Positions 43,231 to 52,839 are shown, numbered from the stretch's first letter. The stretch: 64,000 bases of DNA from Pseudomonadota bacterium (GCA_021816585.1 JAKAXL010000007.1:29119-93118), one strand, 5' to 3'. The notes: generated from the letters alone by a model not told the origin. Made by a program: numbers and translations.

Positions 43231-44712
43231 ATGGAATTTAGCATAGCCCCCCTCAAATCCCTGTCCACGCTGCGCACCGACTGCCTCGTCGTGTTCGTGC
43301 AGCAATCGGCCGAAGGGTGCGGCCTCGGCGATGCGCAGGCCGTCGATTCCATCGTCGCGCAAGCGCGCCAGGACGGCGACTTCAGTGGCGCCCTCGGCAG
43401 CGCCCACCTGCGCAGCCGCCCGCAGGGGCTGGCGGCGCGCCGGCTGCTGCTGGTGGGGCTCGGCGCGGCGCCGACCGACGCGCGTGCCTGGGGCAAGGCG
43501 GCGGCGGCCGCGTGCGCCGCGCTGAAGGGGCGCGTCGCGGCACGCGTGCATGTGGCCTGCGCCGACGCGCAACTGGCGCTGGTCGACGCGACGGTGCGCG
43601 CCTTCGGCGATTTCGCCTATGTCTACACGGCCACGCGCAAGCCCGACCCGGAGCCGGCCTGTCGCGTGCAATCGGTGCAGGTGCTGGTGCCGTCGCGCCA
43701 GGCCGCCGCCGCGAAGACCCGCCTGGAGCGCGCCGGCGCGGTGCAGGCCGGCGTCGACCTGTGCCGCAACCTGGCCAACCTGCCCGGCAACCACTGCACG
43801 CCGACCCATCTGGGCAAGGTGGCGCAGGACCTGGCGCGGCGCCACGGGCTGAAGGTCGACGTGCTCGGCCGCGCCGACATCGAGCGCGAGCGCATGGGCG
43901 CGCTGCTGGCGGTGGCGCAGGGTTCGCAGCAGGCGCCGCGCTTCATCGTGCTGCGCTACGAGGGCGGGCCCAAGCGCCAGGCCCCCCACGTGCTGGTGGG
44001 CAAGGGCGTGACCTTCGACAGCGGCGGCATCTCGCTGAAGCCCGGCGCCGAGATGGACGAGATGAAATTCGACATGTCGGGGGCGGCCTCCGTGCTCGGA
44101 GCCTTCGAGGCCGTGGCGCGGCTGCGCCCGGCGATCAACCTGGTCGGACTGATCCCGGCCACCGAGAACCTGCCCAGCGGCACCGCGGTCAAGCCGGGCG
44201 ACGTGGTCACCAGCCGCTCGGGCCAGACCATCGAGATCCTCAACACCGACGCCGAGGGACGGCTGATCCTGTGCGACGCGCTGAACTACGCCGAGCGCTT
44301 CAAGCCGGCCAGCGTGGTCGACGTGGCCACGCTGACCGGCGCCTGCGTGATCGCGCTGGGCCATGTCAACAGCGGGCTGTTCAGCCCCGACGATGCGCTC
44401 GCCGAGGCCCTGCTGGAGGCCGGTCGCCAGGCCCACGACCCGTGCTGGCGCATGCCGCTGGGCGACGAGTACGCCGAGGGCCTGCGCTCGCGCTTCGCCG
44501 ACGTCGCCAACATCGCCGGGCGTGCCGCCGGCAGCGTCACCGCGGCGTGTTTCCTGCAGCGTTTCGCGCAGGAGTACCGCTGGGCGCACCTCGACATCGC
44601 CGGCACGGCCTGGAAGAGCGGAGCGGACAAGGGCGCCACCGGGCGTCCGGTGCCGCTGCTCGTGCACTACCTGCTGGCGCAGCAGCCCTCGGGCGCGCCT
44701 GCGCGCAGCTGA
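43231..44712 (+). CDS. pepA: Leucyl aminopeptidase
   Basis: VLVGKGVTFDSGGISLKPGAEMDEMKFDMSGAASVLGAFEAVARL...NTDAEGRLILCDALNYAERFKPASVVDVATLTGACVIALG. Confidence 0.97.
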   Translation: MEFSIAPLKSLSTLRTDCLVVFVQQSAEGCGLGDAQAVDSIVAQARQDGDFSGALGSAHLRSRPQGLAARRLLLVGLGAAPTDARAWGKAAAAACAALKGRVAARVHVACADAQLALVDATVRAFGDFAYVYTATRKPDPEPACRVQSVQVLVPSRQAAAAKTRLERAGAVQAGVDLCRNLANLPGNHCTPTHLGKVAQDLARRHGLKVDVLGRADIERERMGALLAVAQGSQQAPRFIVLRYEGGPKRQAPHVLVGKGVTFDSGGISLKPGAEMDEMKFDMSGAASVLGAFEAVARLRPAINLVGLIPATENLPSGTAVKPGDVVTSRSGQTIEILNTDAEGRLILCDALNYAERFKPASVVDVATLTGACVIALGHVNSGLFSPDDALAEALLEAGRQAHDPCWRMPLGDEYAEGLRSRFADVANIAGRAAGSVTAACFLQRFAQEYRWAHLDIAGTAWKSGADKGATGRPVPLLVHYLLAQQPSGAPARS

Positions 44713-44728
44713 GCCCGGTGAGTCCGTC

Positions 44729-45172
44729 GTGAGCCGTGCCTTGCCGCGGGTCGAGTTCCGGGTCGGTCTGGCCGACCCGCTGAGCTACTGCTGCGCGCTG
44801 CTGCGCACGGCCACGGCGAAGGGCGCGCGCGCGCTGGTGTGCGCGCCGCCGCCGCTGATCGACGATCTCGACCAGCGCCTGTGGACCTTCTCGCAACTGG
44901 ACTTTCTCGCGCACTGCAGGCTGGGCGACGCGCAGGAGAAGTACAGCGCGATCGTCTTGTGCGCGGGCGACGACGTGCGCGGGGTGCAGGGGCGCGACTG
45001 CCTGGTCCATCTGGGGCAGCAGATGGTGCAGGGCTGGGACGAGCTGCCGCGGGTGATCGAACTGGTGGGTGCGGACGCGTCCGACACGGCCTCGGCGCGC
45101 CAGCGCTTTCGCATGTATCGCGGCGCAGGTTGCGAGCCGCAGACCCTGGAGTCCGGACATGAGACCCGGTGA
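44729..45172 (+). CDS. holC: DNA polymerase III subunit chi
   Basis: GTG start; RVEFRVGLADPLSYCCALLRTATAKGARALVCAPPPLIDDLDQRLWTFSQLDFLAHC; directly after pepA. Confidence 0.88.
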   Translation: MSRALPRVEFRVGLADPLSYCCALLRTATAKGARALVCAPPPLIDDLDQRLWTFSQLDFLAHCRLGDAQEKYSAIVLCAGDDVRGVQGRDCLVHLGQQMVQGWDELPRVIELVGADASDTASARQRFRMYRGAGCEPQTLESGHETR

Positions 45173-45536
45173 ACGCCTGCCGCTGCTGACCGAGATCCTG
45201 GAGGCGCCGTTGCAATCCGGCGCCGAGCCGGGCGGGCGACCCGCGACGGGCGCCGCGGTGCCGCCCGCGGCCGCATCGCCCGTCGCGTCCCCCGTCGCAT
45301 CGCCCGTCGCGTCGCCCGTCGCCGCGTCGCCCGCGGGCGCAGTTCCCATGCAGCCACCCGCGGTATCCGACGAGATGGCGCGCGCCGTGCTGGAACTCGA
45401 ACTCGAGCAGGCCTTGCGCGAAGTGCTCGAGCCGCGCCTGAACCTGCTGCTGCGCGAGACCGCGGCCGAGCTCGCGCGGCGCCTGGGCCCGCGCATGCAC
45501 GAGTGGCTGGACGAACGCGGCATCGTCGACGACTGA
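45159..45536 (+). CDS. Hypothetical protein with SPVA-repeat linker
   Basis: MRPGERLPLLTEILEAPLQSG...ASPVASPVASPVASPVAASPAG...LELELEQALREVLEPRLNLLLRETAAELARRLGPRMHEWLDERGIVDD; overlaps holC 3' end. Confidence 0.7.
   Translation: MRPGERLPLLTEILEAPLQSGAEPGGRPATGAAVPPAAASPVASPVASPVASPVAASPAGAVPMQPPAVSDEMARAVLELELEQALREVLEPRLNLLLRETAAELARRLGPRMHEWLDERGIVDD
45281..45335. repeat. Degenerate 12-bp tandem repeat encoding SPVA units
   Basis: tcgcccgtcgcg/tcccccgtcgca/tcgcccgtcgcg/tcgcccgtcgcc. Confidence 0.75.
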
Positions 45537-45706
45537 TCCCCGGGTCGGGCGGCGCGGCCGCCGCGCCGGCATGGCGCCCTGGATGTCCACTTTCGCTGTC
45601 CGGTGTTATCCCCCCAGGGTGTAACAAGGAATGACATCGCGCGTGTAATCGCCGGTCATGGCTCGCCTTGCGTGGCGCAGCCGATCCCCCGTAAAGGAGA
45701 CCCGCG

Positions 45707-46927
45707 ATGCACAGTTGCGAGATGGAGCCCGGGCCGCAGGCCCATGCAGGGCAGCGCCGCCCGAGCGGCGGGCGCAGCACGCGCTGGCGCGTGCTGTTGC
45801 CGCTGCTCGCGCTGGCGCTGAGCCTGGCGCATGGGCGCGCGGCGCATGCCGACACGGTCGTCGTGCGCATCGGCAGCGCCGAGCCGATGAGCGGACCGTT
45901 GGCCGCGGTCGGCCAGGACAATACCAATGCGGTGCGCATGGCCGTCGACGAACTCAACGATCGCGCGCTGCGCATCGGCGGCAGGCGCGTGGTCTGGGTG
46001 CTCGATGCGCAGGACGACCAGGGCGATCCGAAGCAGGCCACGATGGTGGCGCAGAAGTTCGTCGATCAGAAGGTCAACGCCGTGGTCGGCCACGCCACCA
46101 GCGGAAGCACCTCGCCGGCGGCCGCGATCTATGCACGCGCCGCGATCCCGCAGATCACCCCGGCCTCCACCGACAACGCCATCGCGCGGCGCGGCCATGC
46201 GACCTTCTTCCGCATGGTGGCCGACGACGAGTCGCTGGGCGGCGGCCTGGCCCGATACGCGGCACACCGGCTCAAGCTCGGCACGGTGGTGGTGATCGAC
46301 GACCGCACCGCCTACGGCCAGGGCCTGGCCGACGCCTTCGCGCGCGCGGCCCGGGCCCACGGGGTGCGCGTGCTGGCGCGCGAATACACCAGCAACCAGG
46401 CGGCCGATTTCACCGCGGTGCTGACCCGTGCCGATGCGCTGCACCCGGATGCCGTGTTCTACGGCGGCACCTACGCCCAAGGCGGCCCGATGCTGCGCCA
46501 GATGCGCAGGCTCGGGATGAAGGCACGCTACATCGGCGGCGACGGCAGTTGCATGCCGGCGATGGCCGAGCTCGCCGGCGATGCCGTGAACGGCGCGCTG
46601 TGCGCGGAAAGCGGGGTGCCGCTGCACGAGATGCCGCAGGGGCGCGAATGGGCCAGGCGCTACCGCGAACGCTTCGGCGACACGCCGATCCAGGCCTTCT
46701 CGCCCTATGCCTACGACGCGACCATGGTGCTGGCCGCGGCCATGCTCAAGGCCGACTCCACCGATCCGCGCAAGTACCTCGCCTACGTGCGCGACATCGG
46801 CCATGACGGCGTGACCCGGAAGAACATCCGTTTCACCGCGCAGGGCAATCTGGTCGAGCCGATGGTCAGCATCGAGGTCTTCGAAGGCCGCGAGCGCAAG
46901 GTCATCGCGGTGCAGCAGTCCGAATGA
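45707..46927 (+). CDS. LivJ-type branched-chain amino acid ABC transporter substrate-binding protein, paralogue 1
   Basis: DTVVVRIGSAEPMSGPLAAVGQDNTNAVRMAVDELNDRALRIGGRRVVWVLDAQDDQGDPKQATMVAQKFVDQKVNAVVGHATSGSTSPAAAIY. Confidence 0.93.
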   Translation: MHSCEMEPGPQAHAGQRRPSGGRSTRWRVLLPLLALALSLAHGRAAHADTVVVRIGSAEPMSGPLAAVGQDNTNAVRMAVDELNDRALRIGGRRVVWVLDAQDDQGDPKQATMVAQKFVDQKVNAVVGHATSGSTSPAAAIYARAAIPQITPASTDNAIARRGHATFFRMVADDESLGGGLARYAAHRLKLGTVVVIDDRTAYGQGLADAFARAARAHGVRVLAREYTSNQAADFTAVLTRADALHPDAVFYGGTYAQGGPMLRQMRRLGMKARYIGGDGSCMPAMAELAGDAVNGALCAESGVPLHEMPQGREWARRYRERFGDTPIQAFSPYAYDATMVLAAAMLKADSTDPRKYLAYVRDIGHDGVTRKNIRFTAQGNLVEPMVSIEVFEGRERKVIAVQQSE

Positions 46928-46944
46928 ATCGAAGGAGCATCGAC

Positions 46945-48096
46945 ATGACGCGAACGACCCCTTGGAAATTCCTGGCCATCGCGGCGGCGAGTACCTTCGC
47001 CGCGCCGGCCAAGGCTGCCGCGCTGACCGTGGTGCTCGGCACCTCGGCCGCCGCGACCGGACCCCGCGGCCCGGTCGGGCAGGACTTCAACAACGGCGTG
47101 ATCCTCGCCGTCGAGGACCTGAACCGCCAGCATCTGCGCATCGGCGGCAGGGACGTGGTGTGGAAGCTGATCGTCGAGGACGACCAGGGCGACCCGAGGC
47201 AGGCCGCGGTGGTGGCGCAGAAGTTCATCGACAGCAAGGTCGCCGGGGTGATCGGGCCCGACACCTCGGGCGCAAGCTACGCCACCGTGCGCCTGTTCGA
47301 CGCCGCCGGGGTCCCGATGATCGCCGCCGCGTCGACCGACACGCGGCTGGCGCACATGGGGTCGAAGACCTTCTTCCGGGTGATCGGCGACGATGCCGGG
47401 GTCGCCGCGGCGATGGCGAACTACCTGGAAAGCGACCTGCACGTGCACACGGTGGCCACGATCGACGACCGCACCGCGTACGGCCAGGGCCTCGCCGACG
47501 CCTTCGCGCGCGCCGCCAAGGCGCGCGGCATGCGCGTGGTCGGGCGCGAATACACGAACGACAAGGCCACCGACTTCTCGGCCATCCTGACCCGCCTGCG
47601 CGGCCTGCAACCCGAGGCCATCGTGTACGGCGGCACCTTCGCGCAGGCGGCGCCGTTGCTGCGCCAGGTCGAGCGCCTGGGCCTGACGTCGGTGGTGCTG
47701 GGCGGCGACGGTGCGTGTGTGCAGGGGCTGGCGCGCATGGCCGGGCCTGCGGTGCGGCGCATGGTGTGCGTGGACAGCGGCCTGCCGCTGGAGCGCATGC
47801 CTTCCGGCGCCGACTGGAAACGTCGGTACGACAGCCGCTTCGGCGCCGAGGCCTTCCAGGCCTATTCCCCCTACGCCTACGACGCGACCATGGTGCTGGC
47901 CCAGGCGATCCTGCGCGCCGGCTCCAGCGATCCCGCGAAGTTCCTGCCGATGCTGCGCAGCACCGACTACAGCGGCATCTCGCGCGAGCACCTGCGTTTC
48001 CTGCCCAACGGCAATCTGGCGCATCCGGACGTCACGATCTCGATCTATCGGGAAGGCGTGAAGGTTCCGCTGCGAGTGCAGGCCGAAGGCTCCTGA
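46945..48096 (+). CDS. LivJ-type ABC transporter substrate-binding protein, paralogue 2
   Basis: ALTVVLGTSAAATGPRGPVGQDFNNGVILAVEDLNRQHLRIGGRDVVWKLIVEDDQGDPRQAAVVAQKFIDSKVAGVIGPDTSGASYATV; gaaggag SD before ATG 46945. Confidence 0.92.
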   Translation: MTRTTPWKFLAIAAASTFAAPAKAAALTVVLGTSAAATGPRGPVGQDFNNGVILAVEDLNRQHLRIGGRDVVWKLIVEDDQGDPRQAAVVAQKFIDSKVAGVIGPDTSGASYATVRLFDAAGVPMIAAASTDTRLAHMGSKTFFRVIGDDAGVAAAMANYLESDLHVHTVATIDDRTAYGQGLADAFARAAKARGMRVVGREYTNDKATDFSAILTRLRGLQPEAIVYGGTFAQAAPLLRQVERLGLTSVVLGGDGACVQGLARMAGPAVRRMVCVDSGLPLERMPSGADWKRRYDSRFGAEAFQAYSPYAYDATMVLAQAILRAGSSDPAKFLPMLRSTDYSGISREHLRFLPNGNLAHPDVTISIYREGVKVPLRVQAEGS

Positions 48097-48109
48097 CCAT
48101 CGGGAACTT

Positions 48110-48145
48110 CCCCGATCCGGGGCGCCGCCGCGCCCCGGATCGGGG
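48110..48145. terminator. Strong GC-rich hairpin between paralogues 2 and 3
   Basis: CCCCGATCCGGGGCG-ccgccg-CGCCCCGGATCGGGG: 15-bp perfect stem, no T-tract. Confidence 0.6.
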
Positions 48146-48260
48146 CATTGGGCCAGGCTTGCGCACACTGCTGGAGCGCGTCGCGACGGCGCGACGCGCG
48201 CAACCCCCGCATTCGCGGGCATCGGGGTGCACGGCGTGCAACGCTTCGTGCTGTTACCGT

Positions 48261-48289
48261 TTACTGCTTGGTTACGTCCTGTGTATAGT
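48261..48289 (+). promoter_or_regulatory. Candidate sigma70 promoter of paralogue 3
   Basis: TTACTG-17 bp-TATAGT (48261-48266, 48284-48289). Confidence 0.45.
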
Positions 48290-48316
48290 GGCCGGCGTTG
48301 GGTGTTCCCGACAGAA

Positions 48317-48336
48317 TTGGTGCACACAATCACCAA
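48317..48336. promoter_or_regulatory. Inverted repeat in leader of paralogue 3
   Basis: TTGGTG-cacacaat-CACCAA. Confidence 0.4.
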
Positions 48337-48363
48337 AATCCAATAACCGGGAGGTTCGTTCAC

Positions 48364-49518
48364 ATGAAACGCAAGCACACTATCGTCGCACTGTCCGTGG
48401 GCCTGGCTCTTGCCGGCGCCTACGCCAGCGCGTTCGCTGCCGGCGAGGTCACGGTCACGATCGGCTCCGCGGCGCCGATGTCCGGCCCGCAGGCGGCTTT
48501 CGGCCAGGACAACACCAATGGCGTCCGCATGGCCGTCAATGACCTGAACAAGGAAAACATCGTCATCGGCGGCAAGAAGGTCATCTGGAAGATCGATGCC
48601 CAGGACGACCAGGCGGATCCGAAGCAGGCGACGACGGTCGCGCAGAAGTTCGTCGACGAGAAGGTCAACGGGGTGGTCGGGCACCTGAACTCGGGCTGCA
48701 CCTTCCCCGCCTCGCGCATCTACAACGAGGCCGGCATTCCGGACATCACGCCGTCGTCGACCGATCCGAAGATCGCTGAACAGGGCTTCAAGACCTTCTT
48801 CCGCATCATCGCCAACGACAACGCGCTGGGTGCCGGTCTGGCCAACTATGCCAAGAGCAACCTGAAGGCGAAGACCGTCGCGGTGATCGACGACCGCACG
48901 GCCTACGGCCAGGGCGTCGCCGACGTGTTCGCGAAGACCGCCAAGAAGGACGGCCTGAAGGTGCTCGACCGCGAATACACCAACGACAAGGCGACCGACT
49001 TCTCGGCCATTCTGACCAAGATCAAGTCGCTGCATCCGGACGTGATCTTCTACGGCGGCATGTACAGCCAGGCGGGCCCGATGCTGCGCCAGATCCAGCA
49101 ACTGGGGATCAAGGCCCACTTCATGGGCGGCGACGGCATCTGCGCGCCGGAACTGGCCAAGCTGGCCGGCAACGCGGCCGACATCACGATCTGCGCCGAG
49201 GGTGGCTCGCCGATCTCGAAGATGCCGGGTGGCGTGGCCTGGAAGAAGCGCTATGACGCCGAGTTCGGCCCGAGCGCCTTCCAGATCTACTCGCCGTACT
49301 CCTACGATGGCACGATGGTGCTGGCCGCGGCGATGAAGAAGGCCAATTCGGTCGATCCCGCCAAGTACCTGAAGGACATCCGCAACATCGACTACAACGG
49401 CGTCACGAAGAGCGACATCCACTTCCTGGCGAACGGCAACCTGGCCGAGCCGACGATCACGCTGTCGAAGTTCGACAATGGCGTGAAGACGGTGGTGGCC
49501 GTCGAAGAAGTGAAGTAA
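48364..49518 (+). CDS. LivJ-type branched-chain amino acid ABC transporter substrate-binding protein, paralogue 3
   Basis: MKRKHTIVALSVGLALAGAYASAFAAGEVTVTIGSAAPMSGPQAAFGQDNTNGVRMAVNDLNKENIVIGGKKVIWKIDAQDDQADPKQATTVAQKF. Confidence 0.95.
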   Translation: MKRKHTIVALSVGLALAGAYASAFAAGEVTVTIGSAAPMSGPQAAFGQDNTNGVRMAVNDLNKENIVIGGKKVIWKIDAQDDQADPKQATTVAQKFVDEKVNGVVGHLNSGCTFPASRIYNEAGIPDITPSSTDPKIAEQGFKTFFRIIANDNALGAGLANYAKSNLKAKTVAVIDDRTAYGQGVADVFAKTAKKDGLKVLDREYTNDKATDFSAILTKIKSLHPDVIFYGGMYSQAGPMLRQIQQLGIKAHFMGGDGICAPELAKLAGNAADITICAEGGSPISKMPGGVAWKKRYDAEFGPSAFQIYSPYSYDGTMVLAAAMKKANSVDPAKYLKDIRNIDYNGVTKSDIHFLANGNLAEPTITLSKFDNGVKTVVAVEEVK

Positions 49519-49600
49519 GGCAGGCGGCCGGCGCCTGCGCCGGCAGCTGTGCTTCGAAGGCGCGCCGCGGCCGGACGATCCCGGACGCGGCGCGCGGTTT

Positions 49601-49630
49601 GAACGCCCGGTCGCGGGCGTTTTGTTTTTG
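49601..49630 (+). terminator. Rho-independent terminator after paralogue 3
   Basis: aacgcccggtcgcgggcgttttgttttt. Confidence 0.8.
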
Positions 49631-49686
49631 GGGGAACGCGGTGCGTGTCGCAGGGCAGGGCGCAGCGCCAGGCATGAGGGCGGTGG

Positions 49687-50247
49687 ATGAGCAAGGCATT
49701 CGTTTCCGAGCGTGATTCCGAGGACGACGACGACGACGGCCCGCGCCTTCCGCCGCTGCCGCAGGGAGCGCGCAACTACATCACGCCGGCGGGTTACGCC
49801 AGGCTGCGCGACGAGCTGCGCACGCTGCTCGACGTCGAGCGCCCGAAGGTCGTGGAAACCGTGTCGTGGGCGGCCTCCAACGGCGACCGCTCGGAAAACG
49901 GCGACTACATCTACGGCAAGAAGCGCCTGCGCGAGATCGACCGGCGCATCCGCTTCCTGGGCAAGCGCCTGGACGCGGCCGAAGTCGTCGACCCCTCGCT
50001 GCAGCATGGCAACGGACGTGTGTACTTCGGCGCCACGGTGGTGTACGCGCAGGACGACGGCGTCGAGCGCGAGGTGACCATCGTCGGCATCGACGAGGTG
50101 GACACCGCGCAGGGACGCATCAGCTGGATCTCGCCGGTGGCGCGCGCGCTGCTGAAGTCCAGCGTCGGCGACGTGGTCACGCTGCCCACGCCGTCCGGAG
50201 TGCTCAGCCTGGAAGTGCTGGAGGTCAGCTACCCGCCGCCGGGCTGA
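49687..50247 (+). CDS. greB: Transcription elongation factor GreB
   Basis: NYITPAGYARLRDELRTLLDVERPKVVETVSWAASNGDRSENGDYIYGKKRLREIDRRIRFLGKRLDAAEVVDP. Confidence 0.97.
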   Translation: MSKAFVSERDSEDDDDDGPRLPPLPQGARNYITPAGYARLRDELRTLLDVERPKVVETVSWAASNGDRSENGDYIYGKKRLREIDRRIRFLGKRLDAAEVVDPSLQHGNGRVYFGATVVYAQDDGVEREVTIVGIDEVDTAQGRISWISPVARALLKSSVGDVVTLPTPSGVLSLEVLEVSYPPPG

Positions 50248-50268
50248 CCCAGGGAGCCCCGCGCTGCC

Positions 50269-52554
50269 TCAGGATCGCGGCTTGATGCGCGAGGCGCGCG
50301 AGACGAACTTGTGCGCGCGCACCGCGCGCAGCACGTCGGCCAGGTGCTTGCGGTCGCGCACCGCGAGCACGAAGCGCAGCTCGATGGTCGGCTGTCCGGT
50401 GTCGTCGTCCATGCGCACGTGGATGATGTCGGCGTCGTGTTCGCTGATCGCCGAGGCCAGCTTGGCCAGCACGCCCTTGCCGTTGCTGACCACCACCGAC
50501 AGCCCGACGCTGAACAGGCCGCTGACCTGGGGCGACCAGCTCAGGTCGATCCAGCTCCTCGGGTGCTTGACGAACAGGCGCCGCGCCTGCGGGCAGTCCT
50601 GCTGGTGCACGGTCAGGCCCTCGCCCTTGCCGAGGTAGCCCAGCACCGCGTCGCCGGGGATCGGGTGGCAGCAGTCGGCATAGTGCACCGATGCGCCTTC
50701 GCTGCCGTCGAGCTGCAGCGCGCCGGCAGCCGGCGAGGCCTCGACACCCGCCCCCGACTGTTCGTCGAGCGCGCGCTGGTCGCTGGCCATGCGCTGCATC
50801 TGCACGCGCTTGGCGACGATCTCGGCAACGCGCTTGCCCAGCCCGATGTCGCCGAACAGCTCCTCCTGGGTCTTGTTGCCGCTCCAGTGCAGCAGTCCGC
50901 TCCATTGCGCGGCGTCGAGCTCGTCCAGGCGCATGTCCAGCTGCTGCAGCGCGCGTGCCAGCAGCCGCTTGCCCAGCGCCTGGCTTTCCGCCTGCTGCGA
51001 GACCTTGAGTTCGTGGCGGATCTTCGAGCGCGCGCGTCCGGTGCGCACGAAGCTCAGCCAGTTCGGATTGGGGCGCGAGTGCGGCGCCGTGACGATGTCG
51101 ACCACGTCGCCGCTGCGCAGCTCGGTGCGCAGCGGAACCAGCTCGCCGTTGACCTTCGCCGCCACCGTCTGGTTGCCCAGGTCGGTGTGCACCGCGTAGG
51201 CGAAATCCACCGGCGTGGCCCCGCGCGGCAGCGCGAGGATGCGCGACTTCGGCGTGAACACGTAGACCGCGTCGGGGGCCAGGTCGACCTTCACGGTCTC
51301 GATGAACTCGGCGGCGTCGCGGTTCTCGTTCTGGATGTCCAGCAGCGATTGCAGCCAGGCCGCGGTGGTCACCTGGGCCATCGCGTCGGCGTTCTCGCCG
51401 GCCTTGTACAACCAGTGCGCGGCGACCCCGCTCTCGGCCACGCGGTGCATCGCCTCGGTGCGGATCTGGAACTCCACCGGCACGCCGGTGGGGCCGATCA
51501 GGGTCGTGTGCAGCGACTGGTAGCCGTTGAGCTTGGGGATCGCGATGAAGTCCTCGAACTTGCCCGGCATCGGCTTGTACTGGGCATGCAGCACCCCCAG
51601 CGCGCGGTAGCAGTCCAGCACCTCGGGCACGATGACCCGAAAGCCGAACACGTCCTGCACATGCGCGAAGGAGCGGTGCTTGCGCTGCATCTTGCGGTAG
51701 ATCGAGTACAGCGTCTTCTCGCGTCCGTGCAGCTGCGCCTGGATCCCGGCGTCGGCCAGCGACTTCGTGGAGGCCGCCAGGATGCGGTCGACGAGGTCGC
51801 GCCGGTTGCCGCGCGCCACGCGCACGGCCTGGCTGAGCACCGCGTAGCGCATCGGGTGCGTGTGCTGGAAACCGAGGTCCTGCAGTTCGCGGTAGACCTG
51901 GTTGAGCCCCAGCCGGTAGGCGATCGGGGCATAGATGTCCATGGTCTCGTCGGCGATGCGCCGGCGTTTTTCCGGGCTCATCGCGCCGAGCGTGCGCATG
52001 TTGTGCAGGCGATCGGCCAGTTTGACCAGGATGACGCGGATGTCCCGGGCCATCGCCAGCAGCATCTTGCGAAAGCTCTCGGCCTGGTTCTCCTCGCGGT
52101 TGGAGAACTGGATCTTGTCCAGCTTGGTCAAGCCGTCGACCAGGATCGCCACCGTCGAGCCGAAATGCTCGACCAGCTCGGCCTGGGTGATCCCCTTGTC
52201 CTCCGCGGTGTCGTGCAGCAGCGCGGCCATCAGCGCCTGCGTGTCGAGCTTCCATTCGGCGCAGATCTCGGCCACCGCCACCGGGTGCGAGATGTAGGGC
52301 TCGCCGCTGGCGCGGTACTGACCCAGGTGCGCGGCGTCGGCGAAGCGGTAGGCGGCGCGGATCTGCTGCAGATCGGGCTCGGGCAGGTAGCCCGACAGGC
52401 GTTCGAGCAGCCCCGCCAGGCTCACCGCGGCGGCGCGCTCGGGGGGCGTGGGCGCCGCCGTCGCGGACGCGGCGCGCTGCTCCGGGCGGCGGTGCACCGC
52501 CGGTCGCTTGCGGGGGGCGGGTGCGGAACCCGCTGGGAGGGGGCGGCTTTGCAT
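50269..52554 (-). CDS. spoT: Bifunctional (p)ppGpp synthetase/hydrolase
   Basis: HD motif ALLHDTAEDKG, synthetase YQSLHTTLIGPTGVPVEFQIRTEAMHRVAESGVAAHW, TGS domain, C-terminal ACT domain. Confidence 0.97.
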   Translation of the reverse strand: MQSRPLPAGSAPAPRKRPAVHRRPEQRAASATAAPTPPERAAAVSLAGLLERLSGYLPEPDLQQIRAAYRFADAAHLGQYRASGEPYISHPVAVAEICAEWKLDTQALMAALLHDTAEDKGITQAELVEHFGSTVAILVDGLTKLDKIQFSNREENQAESFRKMLLAMARDIRVILVKLADRLHNMRTLGAMSPEKRRRIADETMDIYAPIAYRLGLNQVYRELQDLGFQHTHPMRYAVLSQAVRVARGNRRDLVDRILAASTKSLADAGIQAQLHGREKTLYSIYRKMQRKHRSFAHVQDVFGFRVIVPEVLDCYRALGVLHAQYKPMPGKFEDFIAIPKLNGYQSLHTTLIGPTGVPVEFQIRTEAMHRVAESGVAAHWLYKAGENADAMAQVTTAAWLQSLLDIQNENRDAAEFIETVKVDLAPDAVYVFTPKSRILALPRGATPVDFAYAVHTDLGNQTVAAKVNGELVPLRTELRSGDVVDIVTAPHSRPNPNWLSFVRTGRARSKIRHELKVSQQAESQALGKRLLARALQQLDMRLDELDAAQWSGLLHWSGNKTQEELFGDIGLGKRVAEIVAKRVQMQRMASDQRALDEQSGAGVEASPAAGALQLDGSEGASVHYADCCHPIPGDAVLGYLGKGEGLTVHQQDCPQARRLFVKHPRSWIDLSWSPQVSGLFSVGLSVVVSNGKGVLAKLASAISEHDADIIHVRMDDDTGQPTIELRFVLAVRDRKHLADVLRAVRAHKFVSRASRIKPRS

Positions 52555-52635
52555 CGGGCAGGGCAGGTCGGGGACGCGCCGGGCCGCCCCGCAGAATCGG
52601 CCGGCGACGCTGCGCGCGGCGGCCGGGTCGCGGGC

Positions 52636-52839
52636 TCAGACGGGCACGCGCTTGAGCATCTCGATCCCGACCTGGCCCGCGGCGATTTCGCGCAGCGCCG
52701 TCACCACCGGCTTGTCGCGGGTTTCGATTTTCGGCGAATGTCCCTGCGCGAGCATGCGCGCGCGGTAGGTCGCCGCCAGCACGAGCTGAAAGCGGTTGGG
52801 GATCTTGTCCAGGCAATCCTCGACGGTGATTCGGGCCAT
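52636..52839 (-). CDS. rpoZ: DNA-directed RNA polymerase subunit omega
   Basis: [67 protein letters not shown]. Confidence 0.97.
   Translation of the reverse strand: MARITVEDCLDKIPNRFQLVLAATYRARMLAQGHSPKIETRDKPVVTALREIAAGQVGIEMLKRVPV

Noticed and set aside
45281-45335. 12-bp repeats considered as a regulatory iteron array
   Set aside because: In frame within a coding ORF and degenerate at codon third positions, so better explained as protein linker repeats.
46783-50007. 1074-aa minus-strand ORF across two of the three binding-protein genes and greB
   Set aside because: Antisense of conserved coding sequence; composition is typical of a shadow frame.
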